DNA of 64,000 bases from Brevibacterium gallinarum (GTDB lineage Bacteria > Actinomycetota > Actinomycetes > Actinomycetales > Brevibacteriaceae): NCBI RefSeq assembly GCF_014836885.1, contig NZ_JACSPY010000002.1:1-64000 (forward strand), written 5' to 3'. Under the pieces are notes generated by a model, which did not search any database, was not told the DNA's origin, and saw only the letters and a program-made list of their open reading frames with translations. Positions 29,377-38,507 of the stretch are shown here, piece by piece. The translations under genes were made by a program, and so were the position numbers. Every line of letters begins with the position of its first letter. Positions within the stretch are counted from its first letter, which is position 1.

Positions 29377-31920
29377 TCAGCCCGGGTCGTTCTCGTGCGC
29401 TCGCGCGACGGCGGCGTCCAGCTGGCTCTTGGGAATCTTACGCCGTCCGCGGGAGACAGACGAATACAGGCCGATGAGCAGCACGATGACGAGACCGGCC
29501 CCGATCACCGCCGCCCCGATGTTCTCCCAGTCGGTGCGCACGCGCACCGTCAGCGAGGTCGTCTCCGGCAGCACGAAGTGCCCGGCAGCCGCCGGCCCCG
29601 GCCCGGTGTCCGTCGTGGCAGTGGAATCGCTGTCACCGGGCGGGGTGGCGGCGAGGAGTTCGATGCGGGTCTGCACATCGGCGTTGGCCAGTCCTTCGAC
29701 GGGGACCTCGACGCGGGCCTGCTCACCGGGGCTGATGACGACCGGTTCGGACACCTGCGTGCGCAGCTGCGGGGTCGCAGGCACCACCCGGACCATGACA
29801 TGGGCGGACTCGGCGGTCGTGTTGTCGATGCGCACCGGGATCGTCGTCTTCTCACCGGTCACCAGCAGCACGGCCGAACCCTCCTCGGGCCTGATCCCGC
29901 CGATGAGCGCGCCGAGCTCATCGGCGGCGGCGTCGACGCAGGAGGAGAAGCCGCCGTCATTGGCCGTCTCACCCCAGGCCGTCGACGTGCACGTCAGGGC
30001 GGACCGGCTCAGCCGGGTGGCTACCGCCTCAGGGTCCTCGAAGGCGGCCGATGCCTCGGCGCCGGTGGCATGCACTTCGCCGAGGCGGTGCAGACCGGCG
30101 GCCCGATCCCCGGCTTCGCGGGTGGGTTCGGTCAGCGGGGCGCGCTGGACGGGTTCTGATTCGCTCAGGTCCGCCAGGGACTGCAGGTCGATCCACGGTG
30201 CTGCCGCGGTCTGCCTGATCGCCTCGGCCCAGTGCGGGTCGGCGGCCCGGCGGGGGAGGGTGATGAGCAGGCTGCGCGGGTCGTACGGCCGCTCGGTGGT
30301 GATCGCCGAGCTTTCGGCGATGAGTTCGCTGAGCCCGAGCACGCGCGTGTCGTCGTGGCCGGCGAGTTCGGCGGCCTCCGACAGTCCGGTGTCGACGGCC
30401 AGGGAGTTGAGCCCATGCTGGTCCCCGCCGACCGGCAGGGTGGAGGGCGCTGATGAGGTGTAGCTGCGCACGCTCGGCTGCTGGATGTCGGAGACGAGCA
30501 TCGTGTTCGTCCCGGCCTGTGCGGCGCGTTCGGCGAAGTCCGGGGTGAGGCTGCCGGACGCCGGCCAGGTGATGTCGGTGCGGGCCTCGGGCAGTGTGGC
30601 GCGCACGTCATCGGCGGCGGCTTCGGCAGCGCGGGCGAGCACCGGCTCATCGGCGGCGGCCAGGGCGGTGAGGTCGGCATCAGCGTAGGGCAGGGCGATG
30701 ACGGTGCGCTGTTCGGCGGCGGCGATGAAGGAGGTGTACCACTCATTCAGCTGCGGGTAGCGATCGGCCTGCGGGCTCGGCGCTGGCGCGGTCTGCTCGC
30801 CGCCGGTGTCCTCACCGGGGGCATCGGTCGCCTCATCGTCGTCGCCCTCGGGGGTCTCGGTGGCATCAGCAGGCGTCTCGTCTGCCGGTGCTGCGCCCGG
30901 TTCGGCCGGATCAGCGCCCTCCTCAGTGCCCTCCTCGCCACCGGGATCGCCGGCTCCATCGTCTGGACCGGCCTCCGGACCGGCCTCTGGGCGGTCGACG
31001 CCGAGGACGTCCTCGATGCTGCCGATGAGCCGCGGGTCGACGGCGACTGCCACCTCGTCAGCGGCAGTGACGGCGGCCAGTGCCGAGGTGAGCTCCCCCT
31101 CGGGCCCGGCGGCCTGCTCGAGCGTGTCGGCTGCGACCCGCCCACTGGGATCGAAGCCCGGCAGCGTGACCGGGACGAGGAACGTCACCTTGCTCGGCAG
31201 CAGCTGCGGATCGGGGTACCAGGTGGTGAAGGCGGTGCGGGTCAGCGACAGCGACGGCTGCGCGCTGGCAGCTGCCGCGCCGCTGCTGAGCTTGACGGCC
31301 AGCCCGTAGGCCCCCCACGAGGTCAGCGGCTGGCTGCGCGGCAGCCCGAGCGTCTCGGCATCGGCGGTGAGGGTGAACGCCGCCTCGCTCTTGGGCGCGA
31401 CTGACTCCGGCAGCGTCTCGATGTCCATCCTCGGGGCGTCGTCGGTGTCATCGGCGTCACCGGCGGTGTCCTGCTGGGCGGCCGCCGAGGCGGTGTCGCC
31501 GAGCTGCCGGTAGCGCACCGGCTGGTCCTTCCACCCGTTGATCGCATCGCGGGAGTCGAGCACCCGGCGGCTGATGCGGAAGTCCAGGCGCGGCTCGGGG
31601 ATCTCCACGGCACTGGAGTTGATGATCCGGCCCTTGATCGTCAGCGTGCCCTCAGCTGTGACGACCGGGCTGATCTCGTCGAAGGCCAGCTCCACTCCGG
31701 CTGCGGCGGTGTCGCCGTCCCCGGGAAGCTCAGCGGTCTCCTCGCCCGTGCCGGTCCCGGGTGCTGCCGGGACGGGGGAGGGGAAGACCGGTTGGCTGGG
31801 GGCGGCCGTCGCCGAGGCGGTGGGCACTCCGGTGCCCAGCAGCACCGCGATGAGGGTGCAGACAGCAGACAGCGCCGCACAGCGGCGCAGGTGAGGCAGG
31901 CGGCGGCGGGCGGAGATCAC
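29377..31920 (-). CDS. DUF6049 family membrane-anchored extracellular protein
   Basis: An 847-residue protein with a signal peptide (hydrophobic stretch LSAVCTLIAVLLGTGV), a long extracytoplasmic region containing an acidic Asp/Glu/Pro/Ala-rich insert around residues 310-385, and a C-terminal transmembrane helix (IGAAVIGAGLVIVLLIGLY) followed by a basic tail. It starts at GTG 31920, overlapping the nudix stop by four bases (GTGA). Position and architecture correspond to mycobacterial Rv3909. Function unknown; the context suggests the envelope. Confidence 0.85.
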   Translation of the reverse strand: MISARRRLPHLRRCAALSAVCTLIAVLLGTGVPTASATAAPSQPVFPSPVPAAPGTGTGEETAELPGDGDTAAAGVELAFDEISPVVTAEGTLTIKGRIINSSAVEIPEPRLDFRISRRVLDSRDAINGWKDQPVRYRQLGDTASAAAQQDTAGDADDTDDAPRMDIETLPESVAPKSEAAFTLTADAETLGLPRSQPLTSWGAYGLAVKLSSGAAAASAQPSLSLTRTAFTTWYPDPQLLPSKVTFLVPVTLPGFDPSGRVAADTLEQAAGPEGELTSALAAVTAADEVAVAVDPRLIGSIEDVLGVDRPEAGPEAGPDDGAGDPGGEEGTEEGADPAEPGAAPADETPADATETPEGDDDEATDAPGEDTGGEQTAPAPSPQADRYPQLNEWYTSFIAAAEQRTVIALPYADADLTALAAADEPVLARAAEAAADDVRATLPEARTDITWPASGSLTPDFAERAAQAGTNTMLVSDIQQPSVRSYTSSAPSTLPVGGDQHGLNSLAVDTGLSEAAELAGHDDTRVLGLSELIAESSAITTERPYDPRSLLITLPRRAADPHWAEAIRQTAAAPWIDLQSLADLSESEPVQRAPLTEPTREAGDRAAGLHRLGEVHATGAEASAAFEDPEAVATRLSRSALTCTSTAWGETANDGGFSSCVDAAADELGALIGGIRPEEGSAVLLVTGEKTTIPVRIDNTTAESAHVMVRVVPATPQLRTQVSEPVVISPGEQARVEVPVEGLANADVQTRIELLAATPPGDSDSTATTDTGPGPAAAGHFVLPETTSLTVRVRTDWENIGAAVIGAGLVIVLLIGLYSSVSRGRRKIPKSQLDAAVARAHENDPG

Positions 31921-32420
31921 GTCGACTGGATGACGGAGTGGTAGTACGGCAGCACGGAGCGGGCAGCGGCGACGATGCGCCGCTCATTGGCGAACGACAG
32001 GTGCTCCGGCAGCGCATCGAGCGGGATCCAGGCGGCGTCGACGGCCTCCTGGTCCGGGTCGTTCTCGACGGTGAGGTAGCCGCCGGTGGCGCGCAGCAGG
32101 AAATGGTGGACGAGCTTGTGGATCCGGTAGCCGCCGACGGAGAACCAGTAGTCGACGCTGCCGAGGGCGGTGACGACATCGCCGTGCACACCGGTCTCCT
32201 CAGCGACCTCGCGGCGGGCCGCCTGCGCGGGTGTCTCACCGAGTTCCAGGTGGCCCTTCGGCAGGCACCATTCGAGCCGGCCGGCCCGGTTGATGCGTGC
32301 GATGATCGCCACCTCGAAGGTGGGCGAATCGAAGTCGACCATGACGCCGCCCGCGGAGACCTCCTCCACGGTGTTCGAACGCGCCGGCATGACCCCCGGC
32401 TTCGGCAATGGTCGAGGCAT
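31917..32420 (-). CDS. Nudix hydrolase (MutT4-like)
   Basis: A 167-residue Nudix enzyme. The complete 23-residue Nudix box is at residues 56-78 (G56, E62, R70-E71, E74-E75, G77). ATG 32420 begins MPRPLPKPGVMPARSN; longer reading runs antisense through pcnA and is spurious. It is divergent from pcnA with a 69-base gap and coupled to the DUF6049 gene, matching mycobacterial mutT4. Substrate unknown. Confidence 0.9.
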   Translation of the reverse strand: MPRPLPKPGVMPARSNTVEEVSAGGVMVDFDSPTFEVAIIARINRAGRLEWCLPKGHLELGETPAQAARREVAEETGVHGDVVTALGSVDYWFSVGGYRIHKLVHHFLLRATGGYLTVENDPDQEAVDAAWIPLDALPEHLSFANERRIVAAARSVLPYYHSVIQST

Positions 32421-32489
32421 AGCTTCTACTGTATATCCGCAACCTGACGATAACCTTATGCTGAACCGACCCCCTCGAATGGAGATCAC

Positions 32490-34121
32490 GTGTCCCTGGC
32501 CGACGCCCATGCACGCCTGCTCGCCGCCCTTGATGCCCACGAGCACATCCTCGGCCCCCTGGGTGAGATGTTCTCCGCCGCCGGCCGGGAGCTCGCCCTC
32601 GTCGGCGGGTCGGTGCGCGACGGGCTGCTCGGCCGGCCGATGCCCGATCTCGACTTCACCACTGATGCCGACCCGGATGCGATCCTGGCGATCGTGAACC
32701 CGTGGGCCGATGCTGTGTGGGAGATCGGCCGGGCGTTCGGCACCATTGGGCTGCTCAAGGACGAGCTGCAGATCGAGATCACCACCTACCGCGCCGAGGC
32801 CTACGACCCGGATTCCCGCAAGCCGACGGTGGCCTTCGGCGACAACCTCGACGACGACCTCGTCCGCCGCGACTTCACGATCGGGGCGATGGCCGTCCGG
32901 CTGCCCGAGCGCGTCTTCGTCGACCCCTTCGGCGGACTCGCCGACCTCACCAACGGGCTCGTGCGCACGCCGGGCAAGGCCATCGACAGCTTCTCCGATG
33001 ACCCGCTGCGCATGATGCGCGCCGCCCGCTTCGTCTCCCAGCTCGGCTTCGGCGTCGACGCTGAGGTGCGTGAGGCGATGTCCCAGATGGCTGAGCGCAT
33101 CGACATCATCTCCGCCGAGCGCGTCCGCGACGAACTCGTCAAGCTCATCTGCGGGATCCGGCCGCGGGCCGGCATCGAACTGCTCGTCGAGACCGGGATC
33201 GTTGAGCGGATCCTGCCCGAGGTCACCGACATGCAGCTCGAACGCGACGAGCATCACCGGCACAAGGACGTCTACCAGCACAGCCTCACCGTCCTCGACC
33301 AGGCCGTCGACCTCGAGGCCGTCTACGCCGCCCGCCAGGCCGAGGCTGCCGCAGAGAAGGCTGCCGCAGAGAAGGCCGCCGAGCAGGCTGTCGAGCAGGC
33401 TGTCGAGCAGGCAGACTCCACGACCCCGGGCACCGCGCCCGAGGCGGAGGGCGCCGCGGCACAGGACGCACCTGCCGGGCCGGTCACCGCGGTCGCCGAG
33501 GACCCCCAGCGCATCATGGTGCCCGATTTCATCGTCCGGTTCGCCGCCCTCATGCACGACATCGGCAAGCCCTCGACCCGCCGGTTCACCCCCGACGGGG
33601 CGGTGACCTTCTACCACCACGATGTCGTGGGGGCGAAGATGACGCGCAAGCGGATGAAGGCGCTGCGTTTCGACAAGGCCACGACGAAGGCGGTCAGCCG
33701 GCTCGTCGAGCTGCACCTGCGCTTCTACGGCTACGGCGACGCCGGCTGGACCGACTCCGCAGTCCGCCGCTACGTCACCGATGCCGGCGAGCTGCTCACC
33801 CGCCTGCACATCCTCACCCGCTCCGATGTCACCACCCGCAACCGGCGCAAGGCCGAGCGTCTCGCCCACGCCTACGACGACCTCGAGCACCGGATCGAGA
33901 AGCTGGCTGAGCGCGAGAAGCTCGATGCCGTGCGCCCGGACCTCGACGGCCGGCAGATCATGGACATCCTCGGCATCAGCCCCGGCCCGGCGGTCGGGCA
34001 GGCCTATCAGTTCCTGCTCGCCCAGCGGATGGAGCACGGTCCGCTCGGTGCGCAGCGCGCCGAGGAGGTGCTGCGCCGGTGGTGGGCCGAGCAGGACGGC
34101 GGCTCCCAGCAGCCGCAGTGA
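32490..34121 (+). CDS. pcnA: CCA-adding tRNA nucleotidyltransferase with internal low-complexity insert
   Basis: Adds or repairs the CCA end of tRNA, consistent with both tRNA genes here lacking encoded CCA. 543 residues from GTG 32490 with GGAG upstream. The nucleotidyltransferase head has GGSVRDGLL and DLDFTTDA; RRDFTIGAM and RMMRAARF follow; an HD domain (HKDVYQHS, HDIGK) is in the second half. An Ala/Glu/Gln-rich insert of about 65 residues (roughly 277-342) separates the two halves of the HD domain and contains exact DNA tandem repeats. The family is normally about 480 residues, so the insert accounts for the excess. Confidence 0.95.
   Translation: MSLADAHARLLAALDAHEHILGPLGEMFSAAGRELALVGGSVRDGLLGRPMPDLDFTTDADPDAILAIVNPWADAVWEIGRAFGTIGLLKDELQIEITTYRAEAYDPDSRKPTVAFGDNLDDDLVRRDFTIGAMAVRLPERVFVDPFGGLADLTNGLVRTPGKAIDSFSDDPLRMMRAARFVSQLGFGVDAEVREAMSQMAERIDIISAERVRDELVKLICGIRPRAGIELLVETGIVERILPEVTDMQLERDEHHRHKDVYQHSLTVLDQAVDLEAVYAARQAEAAAEKAAAEKAAEQAVEQAVEQADSTTPGTAPEAEGAAAQDAPAGPVTAVAEDPQRIMVPDFIVRFAALMHDIGKPSTRRFTPDGAVTFYHHDVVGAKMTRKRMKALRFDKATTKAVSRLVELHLRFYGYGDAGWTDSAVRRYVTDAGELLTRLHILTRSDVTTRNRRKAERLAHAYDDLEHRIEKLAEREKLDAVRPDLDGRQIMDILGISPGPAVGQAYQFLLAQRMEHGPLGAQRAEEVLRRWWAEQDGGSQQPQ
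33344..33412 (+). repeat. In-frame tandem repeats in pcnA
   Basis: GGCTGCCGCAGAGAA occurs twice in tandem (33344-33373) and GAGCAGGCTGTC twice (33381-33404), followed by a partial copy. Units of 15 and 12 bases preserve the frame, giving an Ala/Glu/Gln coil. Such repeats can change length by slippage. Confidence 0.9.
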
Positions 34122-34246
34122 TCCAGTCCCGGCGGACCGGGGCAGTGAGCTGCCGCACGCGGCTGCACTGTGACCCGGTTCACCTGGCCGTCACAGGCAC
34201 CTGTTACCTTGAGACCAATGACTGGGACACGCCGTGAGGAGGCACC

Positions 34247-35959
34247 ATGACGACCGTGACCGAACAGTACCGGGCGGCACGCGACCGGCTGCTGGAGCTG
34301 CGCCTGGACTACGCGCAGGCGAAGGACGAATTCCAGTGGCCGCGCTTCGAGCACTTCAACTTCGGCCTCGACTGGTTCGATGCCATCGCTGAGAACAACG
34401 ACAAGCCGGCCCTGTGGATCTGCGAGCAGGACGGCACCGAGAACATCTACAGCTTCTCCCAGCTCTCCCGCCGGTCCAACCAGGTCGCCAACATGCTCCG
34501 CGCTGCCGGCGTCACCCGCGGCAGCCACGTCATGGTGATGCTCGGCAACCAGGTCGAGCTGTGGGAGTCGATGCTCGCCGGGATCAAGCTCGGCGCCGTG
34601 CTGCTGCCGACGACCACCCAGCTGGGCCCCATCGACCTGACCGACCGCGCCGAACGCGGAGAAGCCTCCTTCGTCATCGCCGGTGCCGCCGATGCCGCGA
34701 AGTTCGACGAGGTCGACGTCGACCTCACCCGCATCGTCGTCGGTGCCGAGCCGGCGCGTGCGAACGACCTGGCCTACACCTCGGCCCAGGACTTCCCCGA
34801 GACCTTCGAACCCGACGGCCCGACCCCAGCCGATGACCTGCTGCTGCTGTACTTCACCTCGGGCACGACCTCGAAGGCGAAGATGGTCGCCCACACCCAC
34901 ACCTCCTACCCGGTCGGCCACCTGTCGACGATGTACTGGATGGGCCTGGAGCCCGGCGACATCCACCTCAACGTCGCCTCACCCGGCTGGGCCAAGCACG
35001 CCTGGTCGAACATCTTCACCCCATGGATCGCCGAAGCCTGCGTGTTCCTGTACAACTACACCCGCTTCGATGCGACAGCGATGATGGAGACGATGGGCCG
35101 GGTCGGCGTCACGAGCTTCTGCGCCCCGCCGACGGTGTGGCGGATGCTCATCCAGGCCGACCTGTCCCAGCTGACGAACCCGCCGGTCAAGGCACTCGGC
35201 GCTGGTGAACCGCTCAACCCCGAGGTCATCGACCGGGTCAAGAAGCACTGGAACGTCGACATCCGCGACGGTTTCGGCCAGACCGAGACGACGCTGCAGA
35301 TCGGCAACCCGCCCGGGGAGCCGATCGTCTACGGCTCGATGGGCAAGCCGCTGCCCGGCTACGACGTCATCCTGCGCGACCCGGCCACCGGCGAGATCGG
35401 CGATGAGGGGGAGATCTGCCTGCAGCTCGACCCCCGCCCAGCCGGCCTGACCCAGGGCTACTGGGGAGACGAGGCGAAGACCGCGGAGGCGTTCGCTGAC
35501 GGCGTCTACCACACCGGTGACGTCGCCAGCCGCGACGCCGACGGCTACATCACCTATGTGGGCCGTGCCGACGACGTGTTCAAGGCCAGCGACTACCGGC
35601 TCTCGCCCTTCGAGCTCGAAAGCGTGCTCATCGAACACGAGGCCGTCGCCGAAGCCGCCGTCGTTCCCTCACCGGATCCGCTGCGCCTGGCCGTGCCGAA
35701 GGCCTACGTCGTGCTCACCGCCGGCTGGCGACCCGATGCCGACACCGCCAAGGACATTCTGTGCTTCTGCCGCGAGAACCTCGCCCCCTACAAGCGGATC
35801 CGGCGCATCGAATTCACCGAGCTGCCGAAGACGATCTCGGGCAAGATCCGCCGCGTCGAGCTGCGTGCCCGCGAACGCGAACTCCACCCGTTCGAGGGCG
35901 GAACAACGGTCGAGCACCAGGAGTGGGCCGACACTGACTTCCCCGACCTCAAGGGCTGA
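34247..35959 (+). CDS. AMP-binding acyl-CoA synthetase
   Basis: A 570-residue adenylate-forming enzyme activating a carboxylic acid to its CoA thioester. The P-loop-like motif is LLYFTSGTTSKAKM, the A5 motif GFGQTE, the hinge and A8 region YHTGDVASRDADGYITYVGR, and the A10 lysine lies in ELPKTISGKIRR. The sequence resembles the medium-chain acyl-CoA synthetase/acetyl-CoA synthetase branch; the acid cannot be read from the sequence. GAGGAGG precedes the ATG. It stands alone between pcnA and the PBP gene, with its own terminator. Confidence 0.92.
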   Translation: MTTVTEQYRAARDRLLELRLDYAQAKDEFQWPRFEHFNFGLDWFDAIAENNDKPALWICEQDGTENIYSFSQLSRRSNQVANMLRAAGVTRGSHVMVMLGNQVELWESMLAGIKLGAVLLPTTTQLGPIDLTDRAERGEASFVIAGAADAAKFDEVDVDLTRIVVGAEPARANDLAYTSAQDFPETFEPDGPTPADDLLLLYFTSGTTSKAKMVAHTHTSYPVGHLSTMYWMGLEPGDIHLNVASPGWAKHAWSNIFTPWIAEACVFLYNYTRFDATAMMETMGRVGVTSFCAPPTVWRMLIQADLSQLTNPPVKALGAGEPLNPEVIDRVKKHWNVDIRDGFGQTETTLQIGNPPGEPIVYGSMGKPLPGYDVILRDPATGEIGDEGEICLQLDPRPAGLTQGYWGDEAKTAEAFADGVYHTGDVASRDADGYITYVGRADDVFKASDYRLSPFELESVLIEHEAVAEAAVVPSPDPLRLAVPKAYVVLTAGWRPDADTAKDILCFCRENLAPYKRIRRIEFTELPKTISGKIRRVELRARERELHPFEGGTTVEHQEWADTDFPDLKG

Positions 35960-36013
35960 GGAACCGGCTGTCAGCTGAGCATCGCTGCCCAGCTGACGTG
36001 TGATTGCTCACGT

Positions 36014-36059
36014 CCCGGCGCACCGACCAGACGACCCACGGTCTGGCCGGTGCGCCGGG
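36014..36059 (+). terminator. Terminator after the acyl-CoA synthetase
   Basis: A 19-bp stem, CCCGGCGCACCGACCAGAC against GTCTGGCCGGTGCGCCGGG, has one mismatch (a G-U pair in RNA) and an eight-base loop. Confidence 0.85.
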
Positions 36060-36217
36060 TTGTGCGCTAAAATTGCAGGTCACATGCAGTGCGAGTCGGA
36101 CATGCACGTGCATGCAGCCTGCCTGCGCTGTGACCGGCGCCAGGTGATCTTCATCGACTTCCAATCTTTGAATGTTTGGCTGAATCGACACACCGCACAC
36201 TCACTCTTGGGGGATCT

Positions 36218-38488
36218 GTGGCCAAATCCGCACCGAAGGCACGCCGAAGCGCGGGCCGGAACGTGAACAAGGGCCTGCTGAACTATCCGCGCCAGGGCGT
36301 GACCGGCTGGACTCGCTGGCTGCCCTCGCTGCGGCTCATCGGCGTCGGCATCCTCACCGCCTGCGTCGCCGTCATCGGCCTCTTCAGCATCGGCTACGCC
36401 GTCACCGACGTCCCCGAACCGAACAAGGAAGCCGCCGGGCAGACCTCGACGGTCTACTACGACGACGGCGAGACCGTGCTCGGCTCCTTCAAGACCGAGG
36501 ACCGCAAGAACGTCACGATCGACAGGATCTCAACCCCCATGCAGCAGGCGGCCATCGCCGCTGAGGACAACAGCTTCTACGAGAACCGCGGCATCTCCAT
36601 CAAGGGCCTGTCGCGGGCGGTCATCGGTGTGGCCACCGACAACTACGCCGGCGGTGGTTCGACGATCACCCAGCAGTACGTCAAGAACTTCTACCTCACC
36701 AATGAGCGCACCCTCGACCGCAAGGTCAAGGAGATGTTCATCGCGCTCAAGATCGACCAGGAGCTGTCGAAGGATGAGATCCTCGCCAACTACCTCAACA
36801 CCATCTACCTCGGCCGCCAGTCCTATGGCATCGAGGTCGCTTCGAAGAAGTACTTCGACAAGCCGGCCAGCGAACTCGACGTGGCCGAGAGCGCGCTGCT
36901 GGCGGCGATGATCCAGCGTCCGGGCCTGGCGGATCCGGCTGAGGACCCCGGCAAGTACGAGGACCGCTTCAAGTACGTGCTGGGCAACATGGCCGAACTC
37001 GGCTACATCACCGAGGACGAAGCTGCCAGCACCGAGATGCCCGAAGTCCGGGCCGCGCAGACCGACAACCAGTTCGCCGGCCCCAACGGCTATCTGCTCG
37101 ATGAGGTGCGCAAGGAGCTCAAGCGCAACGGCATCGAGGACGAGGTCATCGACCGCGGCGGACTCGAGATCACCACCACCTTCTCGAAGAAGAAGATGGA
37201 CGCTGCCATCAAGGCGGTTGAGGACCTGCCGAAGCTCAAGGAGGGCATGCACGTCGGACTCGTGTCGATGGACCCGGAGACCGGCGGCATCGTCGCGATG
37301 TACGGCGGCAAGGACTTCCTCGAGCGGCAGCACAGCGCAGCGACCGAGGACATCACACAGGCCGGTTCGACGTTCAAGCCGTTCACGCTCGTGGCCGGCC
37401 TGGAGAACGGCTACCGCCTGACCGACTACCTGACCGGCACCTCGGGCACCCCGATGAACTATGAGGGCACCCGCTGGAGCCCGAAGAACTACGGCGGCGC
37501 CAGCTACGGTCCGGTCAGCCTGCTCAAGGCGACCCAGAGCTCCGTCAACACCGCCTATGCGCAGCTCAACATCGAGGTCGGCCCGGAGAAGACGGTCGAT
37601 GTCGCCGAGCGGGCAGGCCTGCCGAAGAACACCAAGGGCCTGGAGAAGAACGCCGCGAACGTGCTCGGCACCGCCAGCCCGACGGTCAAGGACATGGCCA
37701 CGGCCTACAACACGTTCGCCTCCAACGGCATCACCCACACCCCGCACACCGTCAAGACCGCGGTCACGCCGGAAGGCGAGACGCTCTACGAACCCGACAC
37801 TGAGGGCAAGCGGAACTTCGACAAGAACGTCATGGCCGAGACCACCTATGCGCTCTCGCGCGTGGTGACCGGCGGATCGGGCTCGTACGCCTCGACGCTG
37901 GGTCGCCCGGCAGCCGGCAAGACCGGCACGTCCCAGGACAACTACTCGGCCTGGTTCGCCGGATACACCCCGAATCTCACCACCACGGTGTCGATCTTCC
38001 GCGATGACGGAGAGGGCAACCCGGTCGAGATCGGCCCCTACGGTGGCCGCGGTTCGATCACCGGTGGCTCGTTCCCGACGCAGACGTGGACGAAGTACAT
38101 GAAGGACGCGCTCAAGGACGAACCGGTCAAGCAGTTCCCCAAGCGAGGCAAGCTGCCGCAGGTGGAGAAGCCGAAGCCGAAGTCCGGTGTGCCGAATCAG
38201 CGCCCGAAGCCCAAGCCGTCGCCGAAGCCGAAGACCACGCAGGACGAGAAGCCGAAGGACGACAAGCCCAAGGACGAGGAGCCGAAGGACGAGGAGACGA
38301 AGGAGGAGGAGAAGCCGAAGGAGGATCCTCCGACGGTCGAGCCGCCGAAGCCTCCGACGAAGAAGCCAGAGCCGCCGAAGGACGAGAACAAGGGCAATGG
38401 CGGAGGCGGCGATAAGAAGGGCGACACGTCTCTGCAGGGATTGGGGATGCCCGGCTTCATCCGCCAGGGAACCGTCAGCGTCCTGTGA
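36218..38488 (+). CDS. Bifunctional class A penicillin-binding protein
   Basis: Peptidoglycan glycosyltransferase and transpeptidase, 756 residues from GTG 36218. That start has a GGGGGA box just upstream; the TTG at 36176 does not. There is a short basic cytoplasmic tail and one membrane helix (LIGVGILTACVAVIGLFSIG). The GT51 domain has AAEDNSFYENRG and GGSTITQQYVKN. The transpeptidase has the serine motif STFK, the SVN motif and KTGTS. The C-terminal 120 residues are Lys/Pro/Glu/Asp-rich repeats, ending in a Gly-rich stretch. It corresponds in position to ponA1 of mycobacteria. Confidence 0.95.
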   Translation: MAKSAPKARRSAGRNVNKGLLNYPRQGVTGWTRWLPSLRLIGVGILTACVAVIGLFSIGYAVTDVPEPNKEAAGQTSTVYYDDGETVLGSFKTEDRKNVTIDRISTPMQQAAIAAEDNSFYENRGISIKGLSRAVIGVATDNYAGGGSTITQQYVKNFYLTNERTLDRKVKEMFIALKIDQELSKDEILANYLNTIYLGRQSYGIEVASKKYFDKPASELDVAESALLAAMIQRPGLADPAEDPGKYEDRFKYVLGNMAELGYITEDEAASTEMPEVRAAQTDNQFAGPNGYLLDEVRKELKRNGIEDEVIDRGGLEITTTFSKKKMDAAIKAVEDLPKLKEGMHVGLVSMDPETGGIVAMYGGKDFLERQHSAATEDITQAGSTFKPFTLVAGLENGYRLTDYLTGTSGTPMNYEGTRWSPKNYGGASYGPVSLLKATQSSVNTAYAQLNIEVGPEKTVDVAERAGLPKNTKGLEKNAANVLGTASPTVKDMATAYNTFASNGITHTPHTVKTAVTPEGETLYEPDTEGKRNFDKNVMAETTYALSRVVTGGSGSYASTLGRPAAGKTGTSQDNYSAWFAGYTPNLTTTVSIFRDDGEGNPVEIGPYGGRGSITGGSFPTQTWTKYMKDALKDEPVKQFPKRGKLPQVEKPKPKSGVPNQRPKPKPSPKPKTTQDEKPKDDKPKDEEPKDEETKEEEKPKEDPPTVEPPKPPTKKPEPPKDENKGNGGGGDKKGDTSLQGLGMPGFIRQGTVSVL

Positions 38489-38507
38489 GGCGCGATAGCC
38501 TAGGCGC

